Below are positions 10,628-23,648 of a DNA stretch of 64,000 bases, piece by piece (position 1 is the stretch's first letter; each line of letters begins with the position of its first letter). The DNA comes from Cristatella mucedo. Lineage: Eukaryota; Bryozoa; Phylactolaemata; Cristatellidae. The translations under genes and the position numbers were made by a program. The notes under the pieces are model-generated. The model did no database searches and was not told the DNA's origin. It saw only the letters and a list, made by a program, of their open reading frames with translations. Location: positions 1,200,501 to 1,264,500 of the forward strand of contig WPIO01000069.1 of assembly GCA_009760855.2 (NCBI GenBank). Direction: 5' to 3'.

Positions 10628-10670
10628 ATGCGTCTTCTCGTCGTGTTTGCGTCGCTTCTGGCGCTTGGGT
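10628..10670 (+). CDS. First exon: signal peptide of a small secreted cysteine-rich protein (paralog 2)
   Basis: An ATG preceded by aaacc opens 14 codons of an almost purely hydrophobic signal peptide (MRLLVVFASLLALG). It then runs into a consensus splice donor, GGGT|GTGAGT, in phase 1. The TATA/TCAGT promoter just upstream fits transcription start at 10,570. The downstream exon at 23,649-23,884 starts in phase 1 and begins with the acidic/Thr/Pro spacer of a secreted protein. Joining them gives 279 coding bases (92 residues) with no frame conflict and a plausible signal cleavage site near the junction. An extra exon within the 13-kb intron cannot be excluded. Confidence 0.6.
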
Positions 10671-11530
10671 GTGAGTATGGCGGACGCAGCCAGCGCCCGC
10701 TGGCAGCTAGGGAAACCGCCGACCGGCAAGTGCGATTGCCAGACCTTGGTCGGTCGGGGGGGGGGGGTCTGACTGCGCTTCAAAATGGCCGACTAGCGTT
10801 CGGGCTTTGAGTCGTGGCTAACAGTGCAAAAGAATGAGGTTACAACCACTGAAGAGATAATGGCAGAGGAAAGAAGACTTGAAATGATTTTGGTGTAGAT
10901 TCAAGCAGAATTTTTAGCTATCTTTTTTGAGATATGGTTGAGCAGTTGTAATAGCTGATTTAACAGCCTCGTTTTATGCAGCGGCAGAACAACCTACTTC
11001 ACCCATATTTTCTTGTATACAAATGAGAGCTTTGGCCAAAACTTCATAGAATGTCTCAGCTAGAGGTTAATTACCCACATGTACAAGGAGGAAACTGTAT
11101 GAGTGCTAATCAAAAGGAATTGCTAAGGGTTTAATTTATTGGCCCTGCATCTCAAGGCATTTGAAATGAAGCGCTAGTGTTGTGCTAGCTTTGGCTCAAG
11201 CGCTTATAGAGTCCTCAGTTGTTTCACTTTGTTCAGCTTAGCTGTACGCGCAACATCTCCAGGTACTGAATATCCGTAGACGCAGAATTTATATTTATTA
11301 TCCTAGTACGGATTCATGAATGCTTGCATGCCTAGCGTTTATGTTGTGAGATTATATAATACGTTGATGATTTTATTGGAATATACTTAATTGGATACTT
11401 GTGGAATCTTTTAGCTGAGTGAAACTAGAAGTAGTCGTGGTATGGTCATTGAAGACGACGCTGCGCTATCTTCGCGCGTGACTGAAGGACGGACGGATGA
11501 ACTTTCCCGCTGATTTTACTTATAATTGAA
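10671..11530. other. Start of large intron, no recognised element
   Basis: Intron sequence after the signal-peptide exon. It carries a short G run near 10,757 and no recognisable gene or repeat family. Confidence 0.4.
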
Positions 11531-11532
11531 TG

Positions 11533-11625
11533 TGCCGCTCTGGTTTGGCCAAGAGTTTAAGGGGCTCGCCCGACGAAGGTCAAGGTTATAAATATATGAC
11601 CGAGGTCACGGGATAGAACCCAGTG
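11533..11625 (+). mobile_element. tRNA-derived SINE, head only
   Basis: Contains the A-box region (ctggtttggccaagagtttaag) and the B-box region (gaggtcacgggatagaaccc) of the common SINE. It stops in an (AATA)n stretch shared with the neighbouring - strand copy. Confidence 0.6.
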
Positions 11626-11627
11626 GT

Positions 11628-11792
11628 AAATAAATAATGAATAAATAATTCATTTATATAGCGCCCTAAGAGAACTTAATCTCTATTCAGGCGCTTTACA
11701 TATGCCTCGGGGCTCGAGCCCATGACCTCAGTCGGACCTCGGTCGGGGTGAGCACCTTAACCGCTAGGCCAAACCAGTGGTGCAAGGGACAA
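11628..11792 (-). mobile_element. tRNA-derived SINE with L2-type 3' stem-loop
   Basis: In - orientation: A box (ggtttggcctagcggttaag), B box (gggctcgagcccc), then gcgcctgaatagagatt, the stem-loop and a short AAT-rich tail. It is inverted relative to the copy at 11,533-11,625. Confidence 0.75.
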
Positions 11793-11799
11793 GTCGGAA

Positions 11800-13510
11800 T
11801 ACAGGTTCAAATATCAATTATACAAATGAACCTTATTTTTATATTTGTTATAAAAACATCCAAAGTTTTGGGCTGTTAGTACCGCCTTCAATCTTTTTTA
11901 TCATATTTCAAAACTAATTTCAATGAAAAGCTCTTGTGAACTACACTAAAAAAAAATTAAATAGAGGTACAGGGCACAGGTCTTGCAATGAATGGTCCCG
12001 TAGTTAAATGAAAGGAACGCACCAGTAGTGTCGCACCGCTTCTCCTAAGCAGCTGGTGTCCCGCGCCTTAGAGGTATGTGAAATGGCTAAATTACCAACT
12101 GTAACATAGTGCTTAGCCGAGCAGTTATATTAGTGCTTAACCGAACCAGTTATTCCTCGCAAGTACCCAGCAGCTCCATTTCGCAGCACTTAGTTATAGG
12201 GCGACATTCTATATTTCATGAAGGTGGACGAGCGTAAAATGTTTGAAGACATCTCACCCGCACTGCGGCTGCAAACCCGCTCTCAGCGGCAGTAGAGCGG
12301 AAACGCGAGAAGCGCTAGCGCTATCGGTAGAGCACTAGCTATCAAGCGACTTAAGTGCCTGCTCTCCGTCATTCCTCCTCGAGAAGAACGTTAATCTAGA
12401 GCCAGCTCTACTAGAAATAGCCTTCGGTCGCTTAGTCGCTTGAAATCGTGTTTAACTGCCGCCACTGCTGAAAAGCGACGTATACACTCAGCTATTCACG
12501 GCGTTTCAATCAGAGCTGTGAAAGAGTGCTACGCATGAGAATCATCCACACCAACCTGAACTTGGTTATATGAAGCCGCGGAATGCAGTCTCTGGTTGTC
12601 TACGAAAGTGGACTGTGACATAAGTTTGGATTTGATTAGCAATTATAAGCTTAGAAAATCATTCAGGCAGTAACCCGCTGCTCAGCTCGAGCACTAAAAT
12701 AGAAATTACGAAAGTTTTTTGTCTAATATAAGTCAAGTATAGTAGAACGCTAGTACCGAATTCCAGATTCGTTGAGTGCGTGATAAGAAACACGAGAGCC
12801 TGCTGAGTTCGTTTCCTCTTAGGCAAATATTCTTGAGCTCTACATTTCTCTTTGGTGGCTTTCTGCAGTTTAGTTTAAAGAATTGTCCCCACGCACAGGC
12901 TGATACCACTTACGTGCAATGTGGCACTAGCCTGAGTGAATACGAACTAATTGAAAGTCAAAATTATTTATTTGAGGGTGGCTATGACTGAACAGTAATG
13001 CAATCAATAAGCGATCTATTGGCGCTTGGCGGAACCGCAAACCAGAGAAAGGAAAAAACGAGACACGCTAGCACAACTTTGAAAACGATCATTTACGAGG
13101 AATTTGTGAAAACGATACATCTTCGAGGAATTTGTGAAAATAATCATTGTTCTTCTTTGAATAGATTTTCAGAAATGTGAACATGTCTATATTTGGAAAG
13201 CTGAGCAGGTAAACTTACGTCCGATGTCACGTGCTGTGTCTTTAACTGAAAAGTAATCACTTTTTTATTTATCGGATCAAAAAGGCGACGGAGGATATGC
13301 TCAAAAAGATGACAGATTCCAGTTTTCTTTCACAACTCGCCGCCCAGTTGTAACAACAAGTAAGCAGAGCTGCGCCTTGTTAGCGGCGTAAAAACTTGGC
13401 AGCTTCCAATTGAACTCAAACTCGTCGAACGAAGCGTACAGTCGAGACATCGGATTGGCGAAGCTTTTTCCTCCGCTCTTGCACCCATGCGCTAAGTGCA
13501 AAGAATTGAA
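11800..13510. other. Intron interior without recognised gene
   Basis: Mixed sequence. A GC-rich patch at about 12,270-12,520 has faint resemblance to the Arg/Ala-coding GC-rich block at 45,055-45,340 (both contain cgagaagaacgtt). Nothing else is supportable. Confidence 0.35.
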
Positions 13511-13512
13511 GG

Positions 13513-13742
13513 CAACCGTGCGTGCTGACACTGTTCATGCTGCCACTAACCACATTTGCATGCTGACCCAGTGTATGTAACCCCTAACCATGTTATTCAT
13601 TTTGCTTGTTTTTCAAGCATGATTTTACTTACTATTCTATTGCGTATCACTTTGCAGCAAATGTAAAGCGCCTAGAAAGAGATTAAGTTCTCTGAGGGCG
13701 CTTTATCAAGTGCAATATTATTATTATTATTATTATTATTAA
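13513..13742 (+). mobile_element. L2-A 3' end with intact stem-loop
   Basis: A clean example of the L2-A terminus. The 3' UTR is followed by a 36-base hairpin at 13,667-13,702 (AGCGCC pairs GGCGCT, AGAGA pairs TCTCT) and (ATT)n. It is severely 5'-truncated, with no coding part. Confidence 0.85.
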
Positions 13743-14433
13743 CCGTTTGCCGTTGCTAGCGTGTCCACAGTGCTTCCACTATTATTCCAAACGAACCACA
13801 GTGATTCCGCTACTATTCCAAACGAACCATCAATCGTCATTCTTTTTTAATTTCGTTAGCAATAGCCAAAGGCACTTCAGCCAAGGCGACTGCTGCTCCC
13901 ACGCGACCAAGTGAAAAGGCTACGACGGCACCAGGTAAGTCTTCCATCCGTCTTCTGGGACGTTACGTGTGAAAGATTATTTGCGCATACATACAAATTT
14001 AGAGTGACGCGAGCGCACTTTGTTGGGGAGACTGCCGAGTAGCGGGTGATTTTTTTAAAAATAGCTTGAACTCTCCAATTATCGGACACATACTACTACT
14101 GGCAAATAAAAGGAGTTACTTGATAAAAGCGAAAAACACAATTGCCACATTGCCGTTCAATGAAACAGGAGAAATTACTGTTGCTACAAAAAAATCTTGC
14201 TGCTCGACATGCCAGTCCAAACTTGAGCATCGGATCTGTCTTAATAATACTCGGCCTGCTTACCTTAGCAAGGGGAAGTAGAACACACAAGGGGTGCAAA
14301 TAAACAGGGGGATTTTGCGAGGTGGTCTAAAAATGAAACATATGCGCTTGTGCTGGCTCTACAAAGCATGATAACTTGAATTTCTTTAAGACTTGGTTAT
14401 TGTTTATCTCGCAGAAAATTGCACGGCTCCTGG

Positions 14434-14537
<104 letters not shown>

Positions 14538-14594
14538 AACCATCAAAGGATTTATTCTTATGCCTACTATTATTTCACAACTTGTTATCAACTT

Positions 14595-14755
14595 GCAGTG
14601 GCTTCACATTAAGTAGGGCATCGACTTCGTGGTTCTACTCCCCAATTCTTTCATTATTGGCCACTCCGTCACAATCAGTTCGCAAGGCCTGATCTTCTAA
14701 CTGTCTCTAACCTTCCTCAGATCCTTTGAAAGCTATTCCTTCAGTTGGTATGTTC
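14595..14755 (+). mobile_element. Degenerate L2-A coding fragment
   Basis: Matches the L2-A segment [15 protein letters not shown] ... SFGDRAFSSYA at low identity (catcgacttcgtggttct; cagatcctttgaaagctattccttcagttggtatg). The reading frame is destroyed. Confidence 0.45.
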
Positions 14756-15589
14756 AGTTAGTGGTGCTCTATGCAGAATCACCCAGCTATTTAAAACTAA
14801 TCCAGAATGATCACATTAAGCAAAGTTTTAAAGTCTTCGGTTCTTCAAACATTTCGGCTACCAAAGGTTTTGCCTCATTTGGATGAGGGGGATGGATAAA
14901 AAGTGCTTCCTAGGCTACATAAAATAATATAATACACCACTGTCTCGGGCCTTGCAGTGAGAACATGGCTGCAACCAAAATTATCGGATTTAAAAGCCAA
15001 ACAAATGAGAACAGCTGCTTCAGCTGGACGGTCAAGAAAGTAAGTAGCATGTACGAGGGATTTTTGGGACTGGTGAGAACGCAGCATGGAAAACTGCCAT
15101 GAAGATGTTGTTGCCAGGTCAGAATAGCTGAATAGAGCTCCGTATGAAAAGATCTGCCCACCCACAGGCATGCTTCAGTCGTTAACGCTTTCTAACTGAA
15201 AGGCAGGAAGTGCAAAAGTTACTTCTCCGAGTAATTTAAAATTAAATATTCAAAGCACCCTGAATAAACTAAATTTATTTCCAGAAAGTCTTACATATGT
15301 AGAAAATGTGGAAAATCAGTTGGTTAGGGGTAGCATTTTAGGATTTCTAAATGCATACTTACTCAGATATTACTTAACGTGGTCAGAGCTGATGCTGGCA
15401 CGAAAACATGGCGTTCAGTTTCTTTTTTAAATATACGCCATCATTGGGCTTCTTGACATTCGAATAAAGGTAGTGATTCTAGCCATTGAGAGCACGTCAA
15501 CTGAAGGAATGGTCTCCACAGGAGTCAAGGTTGTAGGGAGGCTCAGCCAAACAATCAGAGTCCGTGCAGCGTATACGATGAAGCACAGC

Positions 15590-15780
15590 TTCGTCGGGGA
15601 CCCTTTCCGATAGGTAATTCAGAGTAAGAGATTGAAAAAATATCAAGTGAGTGACAAATAATTGAAGTCAATCTGCTTCTTGTTTTAGGGCCAATATGCT
15701 TCACCGAGAAGTTGCGTAATGCTGCAGTTGCTAAGTTGCTGTCAGCTGGAAGCCCAGCTATCCAGTTTTGCAATGATTAA
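15590..15780 (-). mobile_element. Degenerate L2-A coding fragment
   Basis: Weak - strand match to the VQNSAARLV ... HWLPVKQ ... LSLTF region, with gtgacaaataattgaagtcaatc near the centre. Heavily diverged. Confidence 0.4.
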
Positions 15781-15975
15781 GGGTGCCTGATTATATAGTC
15801 AAGAAGACCTGCAGATATAATTACAAATTTCAAGCTTGTAAATAAAAAATGCATAAGATAGCTTGGATGTTGTATCCTTTTCTGAGAACATATTTGGCAA
15901 TGCTTCAGAGCTGATCGCCAGTAGAAAATAGTTTGGATCTGATACAGTCACCTTTTGGGCAGTAACTTTGAAATG

Positions 15976-15978
<3 letters not shown>

Positions 15979-16020
<42 letters not shown>

Positions 16021-16051
16021 AATATTTTTATTTTAATACATATATACGCAG

Positions 16052-16097
<46 letters not shown>
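15979..16097. repeat. (TA)n microsatellite, two blocks
   Basis: Two TA runs (about 15,979-16,014 and 16,052-16,097) separated by an AT-rich spacer. Confidence 0.95.
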
Positions 16098-16099
<2 letters not shown>

Positions 16100-16557
16100 A
16101 ATTCAGCTGGAGGTGTAGTGGCAGAATCATTTTTAGGGTTAGGATTTATATTTTCTGAGTAGTACTAGAAGTACCTATAACTAGCAAATTAGTTTAGGTC
16201 GTCTCTCAAATTAAAAAAAGTGTAGTGAGATACAAATAATTATCTCAATCATTGCATTCAGTAAGGCTTTATAAAGTATCCAAGCTGCCGGATCAGTGGG
16301 AGGAGTAAAAGAATAAGTTAAGCGGTTTATTGGTTGCATAAAAAAGAAACCCAGACTTCGATTAAAGATCGAATAGTCAAAAGCGGGAGCTCAGTTGGCA
16401 ATGGAGTTGACCTGAATCACATTCCTGGGTTATTCATTCCACCCACTGAACTGCTCCTGTTATCAACCGTACTACGGAGGACTTTTTGGTTAAAGGTTTC
16501 GACCGTTTCAAAGAGATTTATCCTGGGCTTTTCATAGAGATCCTACTGATGAAAATC

Positions 16558-16655
16558 AACCTGGTTTAGGGGTTAAAGTGCTCGCGCCGGCCAACGAGCC
16601 GCGTAGCGTGTGTTCAACACCTGAATAAAGATGAATAACTTCTCTTAAGGAGATA
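16558..16655 (+). mobile_element. Degenerate tRNA-derived SINE
   Basis: ctggtttaggggttaaagtgctcgc matches the A-box region, and gcctgaataaagatgaataacttctctt matches the 3' stem-loop. The B box is largely lost. Directly followed by a - strand L2-A tail. Confidence 0.5.
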
Positions 16656-17163
16656 TAATAATAATAATAATAATAATTCACTTGATAAAGCACCCTCAGA
16701 GAACTTAATCTCTCTCTAGGCGCTTTACATTAGCTGTAAAGTGAAATGCAATTGAATGGTAAGTAAAATCATGCTTGAAAAAACAACGAAATGAATAACA
16801 TGGTTATGGGTGACATGCACAGGGTCAGCATGCAAATGTGGTTAGTGGCAGCATGCACAGTGTCAGCACGCATAAGCACATCAAGGACAAATCACAGGGA
16901 CCCACTAAATGCTGTCCTAAATAGGTGTGTTTTTAGGTTCCTTTTAAATGTGGTCAGGTCAGGTGATGTTCTGACGCAGGTCGGGAGGGAGTTCCAGGCT
17001 TTGGGAGCATATGAACTAAATGCACGGTCTCCAAAGGATTTAAGGTTTGTATGAGGTATTTCTAGACTGTTGGATTCCGAAAAGCGGGTGGTACGATGCT
17101 TAGCCTGATGGGGTAGTATATCTGACAGATAGGCTGGAGCCATAGAATGAAGGATATAAAAAG
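16656..17163 (-). mobile_element. L2-A copy, 5'-truncated
   Basis: The (AAT)n end, stem-loop, 3' UTR and the frame for [18 protein letters not shown] ... SLPTCVRTSPDLTTFKRNLK are well preserved. It ends next to an (AT)n run at about 17,170-17,200. Confidence 0.8.
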
Positions 17164-17166
17164 GAA

Positions 17167-17201
<35 letters not shown>

Positions 17202-17366
17202 TACCATAAGAGTACCTAGAATTTACGCAGCCTCAATTTTGCATAACCAGCCCGCATCGATGTTCATAATGCTGCTTGCTGATATGGGCCTAATTATTGC
17301 AAGGGTCTAATTAATCGAAAACACCTTAATACAATACTCAATGTTTAAGTCGTAAATGGTTTTTAA

Positions 17367-17545
17367 TAATAGAAATAATGATAATGCATTTGATATAGTG
17401 CCTCAGAGAACTCACACTCTTTCTAGGCACCATACATATACAGCAAAGGAAGCAATGTCGAGTAGTTTATGGTAGAATTCTCAATAAACAATAAGGATGA
17501 CATGGTTAGGGGTGATATGCACAGGAACAGCGTTGCATGCACATC
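17367..17545 (-). mobile_element. L2-A 3' end, diverged
   Basis: The (AAT)n-like end, ccctcagagaactc...ctctttctagg hairpin and 3' UTR (ggttaggggtgatatgcacagg) are recognisable. Confidence 0.65.
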
Positions 17546-17799
17546 ATATAACTGCCGGAGACCATTTTATCGAAAGTGTGCTCTGATTTGTGAGTTCGAC
17601 AATGCACACGAGTTTCAACAAGCTAATGAACAAAATAGGTTGCACATGTAGGATCAGTTGAGTAATGAATATGAATGTTAAAACTCCGGGGCTTGAAAAT
17701 GGAAGAATTTTTATTGCATGTAAGAGAAGAAGAAATTGAAAAATTTGGAATGCAGAAAATATTTTTAAACGGGGCAGTAGATTATTGCCACCATTCACA

Positions 17800-18552
17800 C
17801 TTTGCTACTTGAAGGATCTTGGCTCAAGTTTTAAGTGTTGACACTAAGAGAGTCAGACAATCGGTTCCCGATCTGAATCAAGACTTGTATACCAAACTGA
17901 TAGAATCTGGGTATTTACCGCAAGGGCGGTCCTTTCAAAGAAAGTTCACGAAGCTGATCGCGTGATCTTTGTCTCATTGTAAATTTTACTCAGTACAACT
18001 GACTCCAAAGAGTGGTTGTGGGGCCCTCGGACTTTCCTGAGAAAGATGCAATGTTCTGTGAGTACTCCAATAGCAACTTTATGACATAGAAGTATGAATA
18101 TGCACACACTAAGTTTTTTAGTCTCGGTGGGTATGGGAAACATTTAGTAGTAATTGGTCATGACTCGTTCACAGGAAAACCAAAAAGGTCACCTTCAAAC
18201 ATATAGCTAGGGCTGGTTGGAGCAGAGCACTTCTTTCAGGTGCATCCTTAGGCATCATGTATGTATAAAATCCATGATTATAGCCCACCTGATGACCGCT
18301 GAGTTTGAATAAATCATTGTATGTTGTGAGAAATAGTATGCCGGATCAAGAGAGTCAATGCAGACGAGTCTGAGGATGCTTGCCTGACCCTCTCGGCTGC
18401 TTTGTGATCGCTTAGAGCGAGAGAGACAACTCTTTACAAGCTTGGCTGTTGCAGAATGAAATCTAAGAATGTATTTAAGAGGCTGAAGGTACTCCGTAAT
18501 ATTCGTGGGAAATGTTACAGAGCAGTAAAGTCACAAAGTGCAAGCTGTAAAG
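17800..18552. other. No recognised feature
   Basis: Intron sequence without repeats or frames that I can support. Confidence 0.35.
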
Positions 18553-20075
18553 GAATAATAATAATAATGTACTAGACACTGCACATGCTGTACAAGAAGC
18601 ATGATCGAATGGTCAGTGGTTGAGTGCTTACTGTCAACAAGCATGCTATGGATAGAGGCAATATGCACAGGGTCAGCATGCAAATATTTAGTGGCAGCAT
18701 GCACAGTGACAGCACACATAAGCACACAAAGGAAGAATCACAGGGACCCACTAAAAGCTGTCATGAATAGGTGTGGTTTTAAGCTCTTTTTAAGTGTCGT
18801 CAAGTCAGGGGATGTCGTGACTCAAGTCGGAAGTGGATTCCAGGCTTTGGGAGTATACAGACTAAAGGCACGGTCTCCAAAGGATTTGAGGTTTTATGAG
18901 GGACTGTTAAACGGTTAGATTCCAAAAAACGGGCTGTACGATGCTTGGCCTGGTGGGGGAGTAGATCTGATTGGTAGGCTGGAGCCAAATAAAAAAGGGA
19001 CCTGAAAATGAGTGACACAACCTTGGAGTCGATGCCTTGCTTGACTGGGAGCAAGTACAGGTCGGCGAAAAATGGCGTGATGTGGCAACTGCGATGCTGA
19101 TGACAGACTAGCATAGCTGCAGAGTTTTGCACTAGCTGTAAGCGCCTGAGTGCACAGGCCGGTAGGCCAGCAAACAGTGAGTTACAGAAGTCAAGACGGG
19201 ATGTCACAAATGCATGGACCAATTTAGATGCGATATTCCTGTCTAAACCAGTCCGAATTTTGTAAATGTTATGTGGCTGAAAGTAAGCAGATTTGACTGT
19301 GGAGCTGATGTCGTTGTCTAATGCCAGCTGGTTTGGTCGAGTGGTTAAGGTGCTGGCCCGACCAAGGTCTGGCTGAGGTCGTGGGCTCAAGCACCGAGGC
19401 ATATGTGAAGCGTCTGACTAGAGACTAAGTTCTCTTGGGGCGCTATACAAATGAATGATATGTATTATTTATTACTTAGTGAAAGGTCACTTCAGAACAA
19501 GATACCTAGATTTCATGCACACTCAACAGGAGATATGCTGGCAGAGCCAATTCTGATCGTTAGCTTTTACAAATTTCTGAATCACACTTGGTCTGCCCAT
19601 AACTGACAAGTTGGTTTTATCATCATTCAATCTAAGAAAATTTGCTGTCGTTCATGAGCAAATGTCATTAATTCATGCAGCGAGTGAGTTAAAAGAATTT
19701 GAAGTTCTGGAGGGCTGCGAGGGATCAAAGCAAAGGTACAGCTGTATGTCATCCACATACAATATAAAGCCTATTTATGAGGTTAGTCATGCATGGCCAC
19801 AGCAGATTAATTTAATGCATCGTAGAAACAGGGCAGTGGGAATAGGGTCCAAAAGGCTAGTTGTCTTGTTTAATTGGGATTTGAACTTAGGAACGAGATC
19901 ATCAGTGACCTGCTTGAATGTAGACATTGAGATTCTACATGGAATTGAAGGATAGCCATTACAGGGGAATGCTGCCATCTTAGGCTAGGACTCAATGGTT
20001 TGGTCTATCTTCGTGACAAAGAAGCTAGAGAAGAGATCCGCTAGACTAGATCATCACATGCTAGAGGAAACACAT
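18553..20075 (-). mobile_element. Long L2-A copy with internal deletion, carrying a SINE
   Basis: In element orientation it starts with an N-terminal RT segment (FFVTKIDQTIES ... DPIPTALFLRC). It then jumps, by deletion of the RT core, to the region after YADD (LNK...S) and runs to the 3' UTR and (AAT)n. A + strand SINE (19,323-19,470) splits it between the equivalents of DDHISS and SDLSL. The frame is broken in several places. Confidence 0.75.
19323..19470 (+). mobile_element. tRNA-derived SINE nested in L2-A
   Basis: Complete copy: gctggtttggtcgagtggttaagg (A box), gaggtcgtgggctc (B box), gcgtctgactagagactaagttctcttggggcgct (stem-loop), short AT-rich tail. The L2-A sequence resumes with gtgaaaggtcac. 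Confidence 0.8.
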
Positions 20076-20399
20076 CTATCTAAAGAGGATGTAATTCCCA
20101 TAAATTTAAAGAAGTTATTCGAATACGTGAGCTAATTCGTTTCAATCCAAGTAAATGGGAATATTACGTGTCCCTTTCTCAATCCTTATATTACTTCCGG
20201 TACTTCAGTTATAATTACAGCTCATTTACATTCGTTCAAACTAGCATCGGTGCTATTTTTTCGAAAGGAGTAACAGAGTACTCTCAAATAAGCTTTGATA
20301 GACTAAAAGTTCTTCAGAAACTGGAGAGTCGAGGCCTAAGTGTTCACACTGTCTATAGATCTCTCTTGCCTTGGAACTGAATCGCATGGATTCACATAC

Positions 20400-21460
20400 A
20401 GGTGGCCAATCTTAGCTCTGTAAATAGAGAGTGTCTACGATATTAAAGTAATATTACAAGTAATATTAAATATTTTGTATTTGGCCTCAGGAGGCCAAAG
20501 GTTCAGTAATTCGCGCTGTCAACAAACTTGCTACAGGATAAGCAACGGAAAGAACAGTGATCAGAGTGGAATGCTCAGGTAAGCATGTCAACACAAAGAA
20601 GTATCATGCTTAGACAAATATGAAAAAGGACCCATGAATACGCTTGATGACTGCCAGTTGGTGGCATCTTGGTTTAGTAGTGATTCAAAAAGTTAGCACA
20701 CAAAGAAGCAAGCGCTCAAACGTAGTGAAATAAAAAAATGTATAATCCAACGTATTGATTTCGACTGTAGATCGGCTCCTTAACAACCGTCAGGTGAGCA
20801 CCTTGCTTAGTGATCCATGTGGGTACTTAAAAGATGTCCTCAAACACGCCTGTCACTAATGACCACACAAAAAAGTTTATTTCCCTGCCTAAGAGGAAAA
20901 TGCCTTTTTGCAGACAGTATAAAAACCATTCCCACAATGAGATTCCTAGATAATAACTTTCCTGCATAGCTAGTAACAATAATAGTAACGATAAAAAGGT
21001 CGTTTGAATGGTAGCCTAAGAGAACTTATTACCTGTTCAGGCATTTGGTAACTCGCTGAAAGATGTGTCCGAAGCCCCCACGTTCTGCAGTATCTAGTTA
21101 ATAATTAATAATTAACTGCCCTCTGCAAGGACAAGAGATAGTCGTTATGGCTCATCTGATGCTATATAATTGAGGCTGCTAAATCAGCCAGCCTTTATAA
21201 TTTACATAATTTATCTACAAATCTATTGCTAAAAGCCTTTAACTAAGAGGGGTCTAAAAGATTTTTTCAGAGCCAAACCAACTGCTACCAATTCTCTATA
21301 AGGGCGTTCCTATAAAAATGCGTGAACGAGTCATGACAGGCCTGTTCAAATCTTAGAAAGAAACATCAAGCTTTGCAAGCGCGTCAGATTTCAGAGCCAA
21401 TCACTCTATCGAGGCTGTGGTTGTACAAAAACATTTTATGCATGCAGACCATTGACAAGT
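20400..21460. other. Intron stretch with one faint SINE/L2 tail
   Basis: Only a weak - strand stem-loop remnant near 21,000-21,060 (gcctaagagaactt...tgttcaggca) is recognisable. Confidence 0.35.
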
Positions 21461-21464
21461 CTTA

Positions 21465-21690
21465 ATAGGTGTTTTGCTGAGTCTTGCAGGGTTTGATGCA
21501 ACTGATCGCCAAGTAATTATTTAGCGCCTCTCGTCTAGAACGAGCGATGCTGGCAATGCATGAAATTAGTCTAGGTTCAATTTTCAGAGGAAGTCAAGGA
21601 GCTTGTAAATTACTGAGGCCCACTGTAATCTGCCCTTATTCAACTGTTCACGATTTACACTCTTCCTCTTGTTCATGTAATCGTAAAAGC
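21465..21690 (+). mobile_element. Degenerate L2-A reverse-transcriptase fragment
   Basis: The segment GFDATDRQVI...RLSSR matches the L2-A RT motif AAFDNTDHQVILERLSSR, followed by a decayed [17 protein letters not shown] equivalent near 21,655-21,705. Confidence 0.45.
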
Positions 21691-22049
21691 ACAATCTAGA
21701 TCACCTAAGTTCGGATTTTCAAAATCACCACATTTGCTTCCTCTTTAGATTACTCTAATTCCGATCGCTGTGCTGAACTATAAGGCATATGCATGGATTG
21801 TAAAAGCTCACTTTTCGGTGAACTGCAGTTTCTTTATGGCTCTTTTTTTGGCTGCTCACTGTCCGCAATGGAAACGTGCAGTCTTATGGTAGCTTATTCT
21901 AACTGTCGGACAGAAGTGCATGTGATGGCTTGAGCACAATTATTTTATGATATTTGCATGTATCTAGAAAATCGCTTCCCATATCGTCGTATACCGAATA
22001 GTCCGAAAGCTGCTCCGACTAGTATGCTTAACTCCTAATGATACAGTGA

Positions 22050-23440
22050 ACAATGATTATAAACAAAAGTATCTGTTCACACAGTTTCAACATAGTAGTG
22101 TAAAAAGGCCAGTCAAATAAGTTGCCATCTGATGCAGTGATGAAGTCGGTGCTCTGACTTACTGCAAGTAATTTTCATGGATTAACGCTCAAATCTGAAT
22201 CACTTATCTTAGTTATACTTCTGAATTATTTCATTGCTTTAGACTCATTTTTTCTGGTGCGAGATATATTGCTCAATTTATTTAGCAAATGGGCAGTGCT
22301 AAGCTTTAGCGAAAGTCGTCACGTAATTTCATTAACTAGCTTCACTTGGTGCGAATTGTTATAAGTAAAGTTGCATATAACGTAGAAGCACTAAGTGTAT
22401 GGAAAGTTATGATACCTACTCAGCACACTTCACAGTGGAAAATGAAAAAATGTTTTCTTAAAAAATTATTATTAAGCAAAATGATGTTCTTAAATTTGTT
22501 ATTACTTTCATGGATGTGCTGTTTCAGCAAGACATAACTTTACGTACATAGTAAATTAATAGCTTTTCTTTGCACATTCAAATAATTCTCTTAAGAGTTC
22601 AGGAAAATCCTCTTTACAAGTTTGTCGAATTATCATTTGCAGTTTGGCAATATTATAACTCAGTTATAGAAAATGGCTAGATTTAGTTGGAAATGAATAA
22701 ACGTTAGATCAAATGGTGTCCCGATGCCAGTCGAAATACATTTCCACGCTGTGGATACGTTGAACTTAAAAGCACGGCGTGCGAAGGAGATAGCTTGGGC
22801 TATATTTAACTCGTAGCTAAGGGGCGAGAATCAGAAAAGCGGCTGATGTAGGCAGCCTGCGATGCGAGTAAGAGCTCGTGAGCATGAAAACAGTAGCTAT
22901 GAATGAAGCTCCATAAAGTTAGCAAGAGAAGAGTGAAGTTGTGATTCTACAGTCCACGCTAGTATCGGAGTTACTGAGTTTAGTGCCATTCTTTAGTGGG
23001 TTATGAAGATAAGGGCCTTTATATCAGCGTGTTGTACAAAAGAAGAACTGAGAGTATTTTGAAAAACTGTGCGGCAAAAATTACAATGAAAGAAATAGAA
23101 ATAGAAAAAGAGTTCTACATAGACTTATCCGAGGGGAAGCACACGCAATCTTGGAAAATCTTTTATTAATTAGCACTTAGTAGTCTCACAAGCATTACAA
23201 TTTAAAATGGACAGTTGAATATTGCACTGATTTCCTTATGTTATCTGATTAACTTACATGCAGCTATGGCAACTGTAGTCATCAAGAAAAACTAACGTTT
23301 TATGTCAAGTCTAGGAGATATTGGGTCAAAAATAATAGCACCCATATCACGAACGTCTTCAGAATTCTTATTAGGTGTCAATGAAAAATGCCGTTAAATT
23401 CGAATGCGAAACTAATTTCTTATCCCTCATAAGATAAAGG
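22050..23440. other. No recognised feature
   Basis: AT-rich intron sequence. Several short frames but no motif, repeat match or splice pair that I would defend. Confidence 0.35.
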
Positions 23441-23648
23441 AGTGCTTCTTAAATAGTGAAGCGTCCACTTTGCAGCGAAAGTCATTGCTCGACAGTGTGC
23501 TTGGAATGCTGTTACTGTTCATTGCTGAGTTTTATTCATTTTTTCTCGTTTGCATTTGGTCGAGCCATTGTTGATTATCACAATCTTTGGCAGAATATTG
23601 TCAGAAGTAATCGACTGAGTGCCTTATCAGCTCATTTCTTTCATTCAG

